From assembly GCF_963678975.1 (NCBI RefSeq), contig NC_089274.1, positions 45,848,075-45,912,074 on the forward strand: 64,000 bases of DNA, in the 5' to 3' direction. Shown here one piece after another: positions 50,001 through 55,450 of the stretch. Below the pieces are notes generated by a model. The model was not told where the DNA came from, did no database searches, and worked only from the letters and a program-made list of their open reading frames with translations. Each line of letters opens with the position of its first letter. Within the stretch, counting starts at the first letter, position 1. The stretch is from Dysidea avara. Its lineage: Eukaryota; Porifera; Demospongiae; Dictyoceratida; Dysideidae. Position numbers and translations under genes: made by a program.

Positions 50001-53000
50001 CTTTTAAATGCTGAAGACGAACAATGGAATATGCGAAAACTGTCTCTTATCTTGATAATTTCGCTACTGTTCATTATGCCACTATACAACACTTATTTCT
50101 TACCCTGGTGTGTAGTAATGCTGCAGGCAGTGCAGGGAATTGATTGTGACAGCAATAGTTAATCAGCAATCAACTAGCCAGTAGACGGTATCCTTCGAGT
50201 TATATCCTTAGAGCAAGCTTGAGGAGCAAGCAAGCTAGTCTCGCTGCCAGATTTCTGTCTCAGTGCAGGGGCTTATCAATTAAAGATTATAAGTAGCTAT
50301 ACTGAAAAATCTCTAATTGGTAAGCACCTGCACTGAACTAGAGACAAGTCTAGAGGTCTAGCCATGCTGGCGAGACTAGCTTGCTCCTCAAGCTTGCTCT
50401 AAGAATATCTTGAAAGATATTGTGTACTGGCTAGTTGATTGCTGGTTAACTATTGCTGTCACATTCAATTACTACACACCAGGGTAAGGAATAAGTGTTG
50501 TATAGTGGCATAATAAACAGCAGCGAAAATATTAAGAGACAGTTTTCGCGTATTCCACTGTTCGTCTTCAGCATATAGAAGTGAGCAAATATTAAGAGAC
50601 AGTTTTCGCGTATTCCACTGTTCGTCTTCAGCATATAGATGTGGGCTGCAGGTGCCCTAAGGGTGCTTACTAGCAAGACTCCATAAATCCAACCATAGAA
50701 TTTGCAAAAACCAAAAATATGTCAGTCCAGTAATCCAGTCCAGTGTTCCAGTCCAGTAGTCCAGTCCACTGAATAGTAACCCCCAAATGAAATTACCTAT
50801 TAACTTCAAATAAAAACCAAGTTATTTCGTTCCACAAGATCTTTTCTTTGGTACCATAACAATTAATGCCTCAGGGAGATAAAGACAAAAATAGTCAAAG
50901 TTCTGTGAAAAAGTGGCCACAAAGGTCACCAAAGGCCAATCTGCAATGGCACTATATCAAGAAAAACATGTCATAAGGAGCACTACATATTACATACTTT
51001 CATGAAAAAGTGTATGATTTGAATAATTTTGGGGGCTATGATGCTAAAAAAAGGAATTTAAGTTCAATTAAGGTCACCTACTCCTGAAGATATGCTAGTA
51101 GAGATTTAATCCCTAATTCAGTCATGGGTATAGCTAGACTGAAGTAGGGAATAAATGTTCACTACTATATCTTCAGGTGTAGGTGACTTCCCTTGTTTCA
51201 CTTCTTTGATCCCTAATTGAACTCAGTATTATAAATAAACAAAGAACACTACAAGAAGGATCCCTGTAATCAATCCAATCACAACAGGAAACTTGATGAC
51301 TTCCATTACAAACATTATAAGGAAACCATCACGCAGCACTACCGCAAATTGACACCTTGCGCTATCAGCAAAAGATAAATGGGACACAAAGGAGGACACA
51401 GGTAGACCCATGAAGCAAGCATTGTATGTACTGTGGTATGCCAAAGGCACCTGCTGGGCTGAAGCCACGTCAAACAGTGAAAAATCAAACTAGTAGCATT
51501 AGCTGTTATCAAGTTCAGCTTGTTTGAAGGCAATAGTCAGTTAGGCAGTCAGTCAGTAGAAATTTCCACTAAATAATAATTTTATAGCAACTTTTTTGAA
51601 GCATTTTGGGTCTCACTTTTGGGCATGGTTATACCTAACTAATACTGCCAAGGTGCCATGAAGGTACTGTGAGGCTGGTTTTAGAGTGATATTTTTGGCA
51701 AGAATATCCCAAACCTAATATACAAGTGTACTATCATACTGTATGATAAAGCTGAAAAGCTGTCTGTCTGCATTCCATTCCTCATGATGCCACTAACTCA
51801 GCAGCAAAAGCAGTCTTTACCAAAATTAAGTGCTCATCATCTGGCAAATCCAAGTGTGGTATTACAAATCACCCCATGCTTTTACTTGTTCTTTACAGAG
51901 TGTTGAAGGCATTGGTGTGGAGGAAAACTTGAGGTACATTCCACATGTGGACTGTTGGAAAAGCATACACTAGCACATTTGATAGGTATAGGGTAGGCAT
52001 GGACAGACAAATTGGCTGCACGTTTGTTTGTCTGTGTGTTCTATTAGAGTATGTGCCTTCCTTTGTAACTTCAATTTTTAGTGCTTCCCTATTAGCCTGC
52101 ACCTGTGTGTCAAATCTTTACTTGTAATATAGCTACAGTGAATAGCACTGCTTTAAATACTTTCTGTATTGAATCCTTCTAGCATGATGAGACAAGTACT
52201 ATTAGCACCACATAAGCTGCACGTGTCTTGATAATAATAATTTTTTAGCCTACATGCTGTTCTTAACCTGCATCTTCACATAACCTTATTATTAATAGGC
52301 TTGCATGATGGAATAAGATTCATGTAAAAAAGTCACCACGCATGCTACACTTTAGGACATGCTTCATTCCTGATTTACCATTGTGGTTAATGTGGAATGT
52401 GAAATGGTCCTGTACAAAAGCAGGCACCAATGCTAGTATCTGATAATGTCACAAAAAGGTGGCACTGTGAAGAAAAGTTATCATGGGCAGGAACCAAACA
52501 CTGGATCTTTGGGATAACAGTATTTTACATATGCAAATATTTGTAAAAAACATTTATTGTTCTAATACAATTCTGGAATTCCATAAGAAACACTATTACT
52601 TTTAAATTTGTATGTACATACCTATTGTGAATTGAATCAGTGGCTGCCGAGAATTAATCATGGCATTTCGCATACTGAGATCAACTGATGTTGGAGGAGG
52701 TGATCCATCAAACCGATACAGTACATATCCATCAGTTTGTATGTCTCTTACAGAATATCGAATACCATTTGGATGAAAATATCCAACAATATCTCCTGAC
52801 TGAAATTCTATTCTGCTAGTGCCAGTAAGTGTAATATTTGCATCATAAAGATTACTTCTCCTTCTAGTCGCTTGATTATCTGATTGTAGCAGAACTTCAC
52901 TAATTCTGCTATACGTCATCGAACCAGGTGATGATGATCGCCATACTTGGAAACTTAAAGAAGCATCTCTTGAATTACTCCTCATGACTTCAGCTCTAAT

Positions 53001-53226
53001 GTTAGTTATTCTACCGTCACAAGTAAAGTTGAGACGTGGAATAATTGCTAGTCTATTACGACCCAAATGACTGTTTCCATTTTGCTGGATATTAACAGGG
53101 TCAGTACACACTTGTTCATCTAATACATGTTTAATGTTAAGTACATGACAAGATTAGAGTTCCCATACCTGAATATGGAACATGACAGAATGACAGCATG
53201 ATAAGGTAGAACAATCGCCCATCCAT
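15400..53226 (-). CDS. Giant multi-CCP (sushi) gene model, 3' end open
   Basis: Proposed minus-strand model joining 53226-53169, 53119-52622, 42010-41816, 39810-39424, 39371-38985, 38932-38546, 38493-38113, 38062-37874, 34829-34455, 34402-34022, 33971-33594, 33537-33148, 33095-32721, 32667-32281, 22707-22519, (19454-19280 broken), 15828-15640 and 15588-15400. Every internal exon starts after AG and ends before GT in phase 1, so any subset splices in frame. The product would be a signal peptide, one unique N-terminal domain and about 25 CCP modules, an extracellular recognition or adhesion design as in selectins, SVEP1 and complement regulators. No transmembrane or terminal exon was found down to base 1. 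It is uncertain whether the distant single exons at 15-23 kb belong to this gene or to remnants of another copy. Confidence 0.5.
15640..15828 (-). CDS. CCP exon (selectin-type, six cysteines)
   Basis: A 189-bp phase 1-1 exon, 51 bp upstream of the preceding one and nearly identical to it. It encodes PCPSLVDPNNGMITCSLGDD, then the DTCSFTCNTGYELTG core and CQSNGNW. The two exons are a recent tandem pair separated by a minimal intron (15589-15639). Confidence 0.8.
15829..16341. other. No gene seen between CCP exon and element B
   Basis: AT-rich sequence with no recognisable exon. It includes GTTGTGACAT/ATGTTGTGGCAT repeats around 15920-16000. If the large gene model is right this is intronic. 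Confidence 0.35.
16342..18830 (+). mobile_element. Satellite-carrying composite element, copy B
   Basis: Same architecture as copy A. It starts AAGACACACGATAGTGTGTC, has a head with GGCCCAAGAAGCCGG, the CCGATTGGAACCAAATTT module and later diverged modules, an array of about 31-bp units (about 17150-18300), the tail TCACTGATAAAATCAGAAAT, and a terminal fold-back hairpin (18484-18822) ending GATTAGATA. Its array is shorter than in copy A. It lies between CCP exons on the opposite strand, so it is intronic if the large model holds. Confidence 0.75.
18831..19279. other. No gene seen
   Basis: AT-rich interval between composite element B and the broken CCP exon. No recognisable domain or repeat structure. 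Confidence 0.35.
19280..19454 (-). pseudogene. Broken CCP exon (14-bp deletion)
   Basis: Splice signals remain (CATAG acceptor, GAG|GTATTAG donor) and the sequence is clearly homologous to the 189-bp CCP exons, but it is 175 bp long. The gap falls in the stretch that encodes PSYEDTCSF in its sisters. It removes the third cysteine and shifts the frame. If spliced into the transcript it would truncate the protein; skipping it would keep phase 1. Confidence 0.75.
19455..21618. other. No gene seen (over 2 kb)
   Basis: No exon or known element recognised. A duplicated word ATATGTATGTGTGCGGCACACATA occurs twice at about 21189-21240, each with an internal inverted GTGTG/CACAC step; otherwise AT-rich single-copy-looking DNA. 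Intronic if the large CCP model holds. Confidence 0.4.
21619..21867. mobile_element. Small MITE with TGTGACYGGATTT ends
   Basis: The left end TGTGACTGGATTTGCAAAAA and the right end TTTACAAATCCGGTCACA are inverted copies. Length is about 249 bp with no coding capacity. It is related in its terminal sequence to the MITE at 41517-41777. Confidence 0.6.
21868..22518. other. No gene seen
   Basis: AT-rich interval without recognisable exon. It ends at the donor side of the CCP exon at 22519-22707. Confidence 0.35.
22519..22707 (-). CDS. CCP exon (selectin-type, six cysteines)
   Basis: A 189-bp phase 1-1 exon encoding one intact CCP: PCPSLTDPNNGMITCSLGDD, then EDTCSFTCNTGYELTGGDTR and CLSNGSWSGTNATCGRG. 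All six cysteines and the tryptophan are present. It is isolated, 9.6 kb from the nearest CCP exon on the right, with a LINE, an hAT element and composite element D filling the gap. Confidence 0.8.
22911..23028. repeat. Compound microsatellite (TGTA, TCTG, CA)
   Basis: Runs of TGTATGTATGCA, then TCTGTCTGTCTGTC, then an uninterrupted CA tract ending near 23025. It lies directly at the 5' side of the LINE. Confidence 0.9.
23035..26640 (+). pseudogene. APE-type LINE (endonuclease + reverse transcriptase), decayed
   Basis: A nearly full-length non-LTR retrotransposon, broken by stops and frameshifts. Endonuclease part: VCSWNVRSL and GIQETKW (23269-23598), a frameshift near 23725, then SAYAPT, LGDFNAGVG and a C-terminal WTDHY (23729-24151). 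Reverse transcriptase part: WKDVVIIPVPKKG, GFRRGSG, FVDLKKA then a TAA where Tyr is expected (25288-25290), DSVPR, FADDLALYA (about 25622-25648) and LYGAETWTL with RLRWLGHLGRM (25840-26568). A C2HC finger-like CGRCFKRQGDLTRHYHFC closes the ORF. In-frame stops also occur near 23596, 24872 and 25070. The frame remnants resemble the craniofacial-development-protein-2-like LINE ORFs; the exact clade is not resolved. Confidence 0.85.
26617..26672. repeat. GT/GCGT microsatellite at LINE 3' end
   Basis: GTGTGTGT then GCGTGCGTGCGT and again GTGTGT, placed between the LINE ORF end and the hAT element. It may be the simple-repeat tail of the LINE. The hAT element inserted at its right edge. Confidence 0.85.
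26679..27202. mobile_element. Non-autonomous hAT element with perfect 8-bp TSD
   Basis: Terminal inverted repeats CAGTGTTGGG and CCCGACACTG. The 8-mer GTGATAAT occurs immediately outside both ends (26671-26678 and 27203-27210), the hallmark of hAT transposition. The interior is rich in GTTACT/AGTAAC words and has no coding capacity. A second copy lies at 53441-53883. Confidence 0.9.
27211..28419. other. No gene seen
   Basis: Short ORFs only. A sequence near 28165-28300 (TTTGGAATTTTAAATTAGAG to AAAACAATAAGAAGTG) is homologous to one arm of the hairpin at 30228-30517, so it is a half-copy of that element. The stretch 27290-27560 has somewhat higher GC than its surroundings but no recognisable domain. 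Confidence 0.4.
28420..28800. repeat. Dispersed GGGCGTGGCT repeat, copy 2
   Basis: Homologous to 14740-15300 and 40225-40480. It contains an internal tandem duplication of about 95 bp (about 28551-28640 and 28648-28735) that includes GGCTACGCTATGACGTGTAG. It ends with the GGATGACCCGACTTGG segment. Confidence 0.65.
30228..30517. mobile_element. 290-bp fold-back MITE
   Basis: Near-complete palindrome. The outer ends are GTACACAGAAAAATTT and AAATTTTTCTGTGTAC; the arms share AAAACAATAAGAAGTG, the short AGTACTGAA word and GACCATAGCAC/GTGTTATGGTTC. The central loop is about 40 bp. A half-copy lies near 28165-28300. Confidence 0.8.
30588..30885. repeat. Tandem duplication, about 150-bp unit, two copies
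   Basis: ATGCGCCCCAGCTATATCAA starts the first unit and ATGCGCCCCAGTTATATCAA the second, followed in both by TGTCTGAAAAGTGAAGTATC or its near match, then TCAAGAACTGTT and the ACCTYTGCAATC end. Not coding. Confidence 0.8.
31409..32037. mobile_element. TA-flanked MITE with HIRAN-like remnant
   Basis: Termini CCGTATAATAAAAACTTTGG and CCAAAGTTTTTTACTATACGG are inverted copies, each flanked by TA, as expected for Tc1/mariner-type insertion. Subterminal CGCCAAAG words recur at both ends. Inside on the minus strand is an 84-residue frame (31493-31747) with GYHVYQSIWPNLSQDDKV, then HIPKKIK. This resembles a decayed HIRAN-like module common in sponge and cnidarian transposon-associated proteins (usual pattern YH-Y-S-W ... 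VGHVPRKI). The domain call is tentative. Confidence 0.6.
32281..32667 (-). CDS. Two-CCP exon, twin of the receptor's last CCP exon
   Basis: A 387-bp phase 1-1 exon. The first CCP runs VPCVSLSDPENGNVTCPSNT to VTC; the second is ILTCNDPEVEITNSQSVGD through the FACVAG end. It is almost identical to the exon at 63697-64000 that directly precedes the transmembrane exon of the neighbouring gene, but no transmembrane exon follows here within the next 9 kb. The next intron instead holds a TA-flanked MITE and element D. Confidence 0.85.
32721..34829 (-). CDS. Five two-CCP exons in a row
   Basis: Exons 34829-34455 (375 bp), 34402-34022 (381), 33971-33594 (378), 33537-33148 (390) and 33095-32721 (375), all phase 1-1 and separated by 50-60 bp introns. 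Each codes for two modules: an N-terminal selectin-type CCP (for example VQCPTLSNGSLLCPNE, with DTCTFSCNGGYELQG and WSGG..SC) and a second CCP-like module with a CNVTSDPTMVDW or CVASCDEGY core. Many NxT/S sequons (NGS, NET, NVT) suggest a glycosylated extracellular protein. The first CCP of 33971-33594 is the SSYEDTCSF type seen in the single-CCP exons. Frames are intact. Confidence 0.85.
35093..35225. repeat. Minisatellite, 23-bp unit, about six copies
   Basis: Units of ATGGTCAGCCAAGACAGTGA type. In the duplicate flank at 40076-40122 only about two units are present, so the array length changed after, or during, the duplication. Confidence 0.85.
35328..37420 (+). mobile_element. Satellite-carrying composite element, copy C
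   Basis: Starts AAGACACATGGTAGTGTCATG, with the head modules (GGCCCAAGAAGCC, then CCGCTTATGGGAAG), a short array of about 31-bp units (about 36190-36890), the tail TTACTGATAAAATCAGAAAT, and a terminal fold-back hairpin (37076-37412) whose arms are separated by a word GATCAAGCAGCACC. It splits the two halves of the CCP segmental duplication and is intronic in the proposed gene. Confidence 0.75.
37421..37873. other. No gene seen; intron sequence
   Basis: Between composite element C and the single-CCP exon at 37874. No recognisable exon; short ORF fragments only. Confidence 0.35.
37874..38062 (-). CDS. Single CCP exon closing the right block
   Basis: A 189-bp phase 1-1 exon encoding VTCLELSNPNNGMVLCSLGD, EDTCSFTCNTGYELTGSDIR and SDGSWSGSDDVCRRG. 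It is homologous to the first half of the two-CCP exon 33971-33594 but lacks its second module; its 3' end instead matches the single-CCP exons (CRRG then donor). It therefore looks like a hybrid formed at the duplication breakpoint. Confidence 0.8.
38113..39810 (-). CDS. Four two-CCP exons, 439-bp tandem units
   Basis: Exons 39810-39424, 39371-38985 and 38932-38546 (387 bp each) and 38493-38113 (381 bp), all phase 1-1. The exon starts are spaced exactly 439 bp apart, and introns as well as exons are nearly identical. The middle two proteins differ at only a few residues (SEGLPPCVP versus SEGLPSCVP; EDTC versus EDIC). Each exon has the TTTGVFEDTCTFSCNGGYEL core followed by the CSLVYQSQCTLSCDEGF module, except the last, which has CDTQYQSTCVASCDEGY. 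The homogeneity points to recent unequal crossing-over or gene conversion. An assembly artefact is possible. Confidence 0.85.
40161..41516. repeat. Dispersed GGGCGTGGCT repeat, copy 3, otherwise no gene
   Basis: 40225-40480 is homologous to 14740-15300 and 28420-28800 (AGATTATGACTCATACAATA, CATACCTACAGACTGC, GGGTCAGACCTGGATGACC). An inverted word CTCCCTCAAGCGCTGCACAC..CTCGAGGGAG lies near 40530-40560. The rest to 41516 shows no recognisable exon. Confidence 0.55.
41517..41777. mobile_element. 261-bp MITE with 35-bp TIRs
   Basis: The left end TATATGTGACCAAATTTTGG continues into AAAATCACCCTTATGG. The right end is its inverted copy (CCATAAGGGTGATTTTCC to GGTCACATATA). Nothing coding inside. It lies directly downstream of the CCP exon 41816-42010 in the direction of transcription. 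Confidence 0.8.
41816..42010 (-). CDS. First CCP exon after the N-terminal domain
   Basis: A 195-bp phase 1-1 exon: acceptor ATATTAG, donor GAG|GTTAGAC. It encodes IRCDNLTTPSNGEMTSCSS, then VGYEGDTCSFTCNTGYELTG and SNGSWSGSDDVCRRG, one six-cysteine CCP. The 5' third differs from the other single CCPs while the 3' two thirds are nearly identical to 37874-38062, suggesting gene conversion within the domain. Confidence 0.8.
42345..42685. mobile_element. Stand-alone fold-back hairpin element
   Basis: Related to the terminal hairpin of the composite satellite elements: AAACAGCCAAGCTGTATAAA, GTGGCCATGAAATGGCTG and, inverted, CAGCCATTTCATGGCCACCA and AACTTGGCTGTTTTGGCAT. The left arm is preceded by a second partial left arm (CATCTTAGCTGTGAAAAGGG, 42349 onward), giving a left-left-right layout. 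No satellite array is attached. Confidence 0.7.
42892..43073. mobile_element. 182-bp fold-back MITE with tRNA-like word
   Basis: Arms AGGGATCCAAGCAATAAAAA and TTTTTATTGCTTGGATCCCT, continuing through GTAGTGAAACAAG, ATGAATGATGGT and CAGCATAGCTCGGTGGG or its complement. The inner TAGCTCGGTGGGATAGC looks like a tRNA D-arm, but no T-arm follows, so it is not a tRNA gene. Confidence 0.75.
43078..43202 (+). mobile_element. LINE 3' tail-like repeat, copy 1
   Basis: GAGGCTGCCCAGGTCCAGTC through TTCTCCTTTCTCCACCTTTT and TGTGCTGCAAAGTCTTAATA ends in an A-rich AAATAAAAGA tail. The same sequence is found at 62712-62855 after a LINE pseudogene, so it is probably the 3' untranslated end of that LINE family, left as a truncated insertion. 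Confidence 0.55.
43568..44060 (+). pseudogene. C-terminal fragment of a CR1/L2/Jockey-like LINE
   Basis: Translates as CYTSLVRPTLEYAATV, then a TAG (43670 region) where Trp is expected, SPHLQYQKHQIEKVQRSAAR, FVKNDFTYHSSVTNMFKHL and FYKILHGLVDI, matching the typical end of these reverse transcriptases (SLVRP-LEYA--VWSPH, VQRRAARFV). The frame is lost near 44000. Dead fragment. Confidence 0.75.
44110..46120. repeat. Diverged direct repeat pairs; no gene seen
   Basis: 44110-44450 and 45785-46050 share GGATTCCCCC or GGGTTCCCCC, ATCTTTACTGAA, GGCNNCTGGATAT and GACCACAGTCGCAAG in the same order. 44793-44880 and 45038-45115 share CAGGTTTCTGACTCCCTG, CTCCTTGCAG and CTAATAAATTAA-like ends. A CCTG tetranucleotide run lies near 44324-44338. 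These are old dispersed repeats of unknown family. Confidence 0.5.
46121..46919. other. No gene seen
   Basis: No exon or clear repeat recognised on either strand. Confidence 0.35.
46920..47360 (-). other. Unrecognised overlapping minus-strand ORFs
   Basis: Two minus-strand frames (46920-47249 and 47041-47355) could form one product if a frameshift near 47050 joins SFHFDSCEGERRAN to ELLDEAIATAMEQTVGLNLP. The composition is protein-like and acidic to neutral, but no family was recognised and a plus-strand frame overlaps. Possibly a decayed element ORF. Confidence 0.2.
47744..48494. mobile_element. Fold-back element with CCAGT-rich ends
   Basis: Inverted arms about 47744-48035 and 48180-48494. 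The ends read TATCCATTCACTGGACTGGA and its complement; the arms share CCTACAACACTTATTCCTTA and the AGTGTGAGCTCAAGG/CCTGAGCTCACACT pair. Related to 49845-50784 over its whole length. No target duplication was identified here. Confidence 0.8.
48560..48990 (-). pseudogene. C-terminal LINE reverse transcriptase fragment
   Basis: On the minus strand, across several frames: CLEYDHLLYYGAANTHFDW-like sequence, then AFGLICKLPSGEGYENLTCP, HFATYNTRWSCFS and, after a frameshift, AVHVWNTLPAPLQTG. These are typical of the end of CR1-like LINE ORF2 (LEYG-LLY-GAA, FGLICKLL-GEG, VWN-LP). Frameshifts and stops mark it as dead. Confidence 0.65.
49164..49494. mobile_element. Degenerate hAT-like MITE
   Basis: The ends TAGTGCTGAAACAATTAT and ATTCGTTGCAGCACTA are imperfect inverted copies of the widespread AGTGCTGCAACGA-type hAT terminus. 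No matching 8-bp duplication is visible. Interior ATTCAAATAATCG and ACCGAATATTCGG words. It abuts the next hairpin element. Confidence 0.5.
49495..50992. mobile_element. Older hairpin element split by a nested element
   Basis: Outer arms about 49495-49740 and about 49815-49844 plus 50794-50992 are inverted copies: TTGACCTTTGGTGACCTTTA and the complementary GGTCACCAAAGGCCAA; CCCTGAGGCATTAATT and AATTAATGCCTCAGGG. The inner arm AAAGTTATGATCATTT pairs with AGTGATCATAACTTTG. The palindrome is restored only if 49845-50784 and one copy of AAATGAAAT are removed, so the inner element came later. Confidence 0.75.
49845..50784. mobile_element. Nested 940-bp fold-back element with perfect 9-bp TSD
   Basis: Ends GGGGGTTACTATTCAGTGGA and its exact complement; AAATGAAAT flanks both sides (49836-49844 and 50785-50793). 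The element is almost entirely palindromic, with arms meeting near 50290. It carries ACTGGACTGGAAC triplet repeats near the left end (49877-49919) and an exact 60-bp tandem duplication in the right arm (50527-50646). Nine-base duplications and long TIRs are typical of Mutator-like fold-back elements; no transposase is encoded. Confidence 0.85.
51061..51223. mobile_element. 163-bp fold-back MITE
   Basis: Arms AGTTCAATTA / TAATTGAACT outside, then GGTCACCTAC / GTAGGTGAC, CCTGAAGATAT / ATATCTTCAGG and TTCAGTC / GACTGAA. One arm set recurs at 54565-54720. Confidence 0.75.
51224..52621. other. No gene seen; intron sequence
   Basis: No recognisable exon. 51640-51720 resembles 30905-30975 (CCTAAC..AATACTG, GAGGCTGGTTTT, GTGAT), a trace of an unnamed dispersed repeat. 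Intronic in the CCP model. Confidence 0.4.
52622..53119 (-). CDS. Unique N-terminal extracellular domain exon
   Basis: A 498-bp phase 1-1 exon (acceptor GTATTAG, donor ATAG|GTATGT) encoding 166 residues: DEQVCTDPVNIQQNGNSHLG, NFTCDGRITNIRAEV, SLSFQVWRSSS, ANITLTG, FQSGDIVGYFHPNG and QPLIQFTIG. Only two cysteines and alternating hydrophobic stretches suggest a beta-sandwich. It sits directly after the signal peptide and before all CCPs, a place where related sponge multi-CCP proteins carry a comparable domain. I do not recognise a named family. It is likely to be the membrane-distal ligand-facing end. Confidence 0.75.
53169..53226 (-). CDS. Signal-peptide exon, gene start
   Basis: ATG at 53226-53224 opens MDGRLFYLIMLSFCHVPYS, a typical secretory signal (Arg, hydrophobic core, small residues), then phase-1 donor CAG|GTATGG. 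It splices in frame to the exon at 53119 through a 49-bp intron. A second ATG four bases on is out of frame, which decides the start. Confidence 0.75.
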
Positions 53227-53440
53227 TTTAGTACACACAATCAATCTGTAAAGCAAACAGAATTGGGGTAGCTACTTCAGAATAGTATAACTAGTAATTA
53301 AATTAGTTACAGATGCTTTTATAAAGTAACTAGTTGGTAAATTACTAGTTACTTTATGTGCTTTTTTGTACACTTTTGTAACATGTTTGTATGATTTATT
53401 TTATGCCTTACTAGTTAAATTAATATACACACATACACAC

Positions 53441-53883
53441 CAGTGTTGGGCAATTTACTTTTTAAAAGTAACTATTTACATATTACTTGCAACAGAATTA
53501 TTTAGTTACAGTTACATATTACCCATAAAATAAAGCAACTATTATATATTATATTACTTTGTGTCCACAGTGTTGTTGGACAATGTACAAATCTTGGTTA
53601 TAAGTAAGAAGCTGGTGAATAAGCTTTATTCAGTAGGCTTCATTACTTTGTTGTGGCTAGGCATTACTCAGTGGATTACTGACGAGATTAGTAACTTTGT
53701 TATTTGTAGTAATAATATTACATAATATTAGACTTGTTACAGTAACTATATTACTTAGGTAGCGCATTACATTTGTAAGTAAAGTAACTTGAGTTATATT
53801 ACCTGTTTTTATAGCATATTTCATTATATTACTTAGGTACCACAAAAGTAATAATATTACATAACGCGTTACTCCCAACACTG
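53441..53883. mobile_element. Non-autonomous hAT element, copy 2
   Basis: Ends CAGTGTTGGG and CCCAACACTG; interior homologous to 26679-27202 (shorter by about 80 bp, missing the CACGTG-containing part). It was inserted into a CA microsatellite, so the target duplication cannot be read. It lies within about 220 bp upstream of the CCP gene's start codon. Confidence 0.85.
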
Positions 53884-53922
53884 CACACACACACACGCAC
53901 GCACACACACACACACACACAT
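53884..53922. repeat. CA microsatellite
   Basis: An almost pure CA run with two CG steps at the right edge of the hAT copy. Confidence 0.9.
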
Positions 53923-53929
53923 ATGTACC

Positions 53930-54090
53930 ATGAAAAAACAGCCAAGCTGTATAAAAAAGGTGCTGCCTTCATTATTAACATTAACATCACTGCAGCCATT
54001 TCATGACTGCCATCTTTGATTTCATAACTTTTTTTCACCCAAGCTTTTTGAAAACTACACCCTTTTATACAACTTGGCTGTTTTTGCACA
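53930..54090. mobile_element. Half of the fold-back hairpin family
   Basis: AAAACAGCCAAGCTGTATAA at the left and CAGCCATTTCATGACTGCCA to AACTTGGCTGTTTTTGCA at the right: the left arm is truncated after about 30 bp, the right arm complete. Same family as 42345-42685. Confidence 0.7.
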
Positions 54091-55088
54091 CCTTTTGTAT
54101 TTTAAATATATACTCCAAAAAACAACTATAAACTGGCTTTGAGGTTTGTTTTACACAAATAATTGTTCTTCTTATCTACAGATGCAATGATATGAGACAA
54201 ACTAGTGCTTTAACAATACAGAAAAATCTGATACCAAGATCTATGTTGGTACTGATAATTGCTCCAAAATTTTGTACTTGCTTGGCATATAAAGTTATTA
54301 TAGTGCCTGTATTTATTTGCAGTAGAGTTTTATTATTATTCGCAATAGTGTATTAAATTCCTTCCAAGTTACGTATACTATTTGTCTATTGAGATGTTGC
54401 AGTGACCGTTCTATTAGAGTATCTCAATTTTTCATGCAAACGTGATAAGTTGTAGTTGCTTAATTTTTAACACTTGACATATATTGTTGTGCCCAGGATA
54501 ACAAGACAGAAGAGTTGTAACAGATTATTATTGTAGCTAGCTAGTAGTGTATGCAATATACATTACTAGAAGACATTTAACCTCTAATTCAGTCATGGCT
54601 ATATTACCGACAGGCTATATAGTTGTATTTGACTGAAGCAGGAATTAAATGTCCACTAGTATAACTGCAGGTGTAGATGACCTCCCTTGTTTCATTGTCT
54701 TTTAGTTCTATGGTCCCCCCAAAGGTAAATTCTCTAAGTTTTATGAATGCGGCATAAATTAAATATTCAGTAAAGCCTCAGTTAGGCCACTATTTTCTGT
54801 CCAGATATATTGGGCAAGCATTTCGATTTCCATCACTTATTTTAATGCATCAGCCTTTTTAGCAACCAGCATGTGTGTAGGCATGCCCACAATACACAAC
54901 AGAAATGTATACAGTCAACAATGAATAAACGAGTAAGACGACACATCAAAAATGCATGGTTTAAATGAACCCATATAACATGCAAAATTTGTATGGCTAC
55001 ATTAATGGAAGAATATTGAAATATTTTGAGATGTCAATATAAACGAATTTAGATAAGACAACTGGTCAGTATATAATTCCTAAACTTT
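54091..55088. repeat. MITE-related segment; otherwise no gene
   Basis: 54565-54720 shares TTAACCTCTAATTCAGTCATGG, the GACTGAAG word and CAGGTGTAGATGACCTCCCTTG with the hairpin at 51061-51223. No recognisable exon elsewhere in this interval. Confidence 0.5.
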
Positions 55089-55450
55089 TGGACACAGGAA
55101 AACCACAGTGGACCACATGTTTTGAGAGATTTTGTCAAGCTTCTGGACTAACCCATAGGAGTTCAACACAGCGAGTTATAACCTCACCTACACAATGGGT
55201 GATGCTGCTGATGATATTATTCAATCTTCTAACCTCAGCAATGACCAGAAAAACTCTTCCACAACAGTTTTGTGGAGGTTTGAATCTCATTGTGTGAAGA
55301 AGCTATAAGTTATTTTCAAAATTCAAACAGTGCAAGCAGGAAGGAGAATTTAATAATTTTGTTGTACAACTTGTCCAAACATTGCAATTACAGTGCTCTA
55401 AAAGAAGAAATGATTCACAATTGCATAGGTTATGTTTCATGGTTGTATTA
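55089..55450 (+). pseudogene. Ty3-type retrotransposon gag remnant
   Basis: Split over three frames: PQWTTCFERFCQASGL, then YTMGDAADDIIQSSNLSNDQ, WRFESHCVKK, FNNFVVQLVQTLQLQ and NYSALKEEMIHNCI. These follow the order of capsid motifs seen in Ty3/Mag-type gag proteins (W--RF, LLY--G--ADDI, F--Y, FI--L--L, CDYG-LKDEMIRDRIV). Frameshifts and missing downstream pol show it is a dead fragment. Confidence 0.6.
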
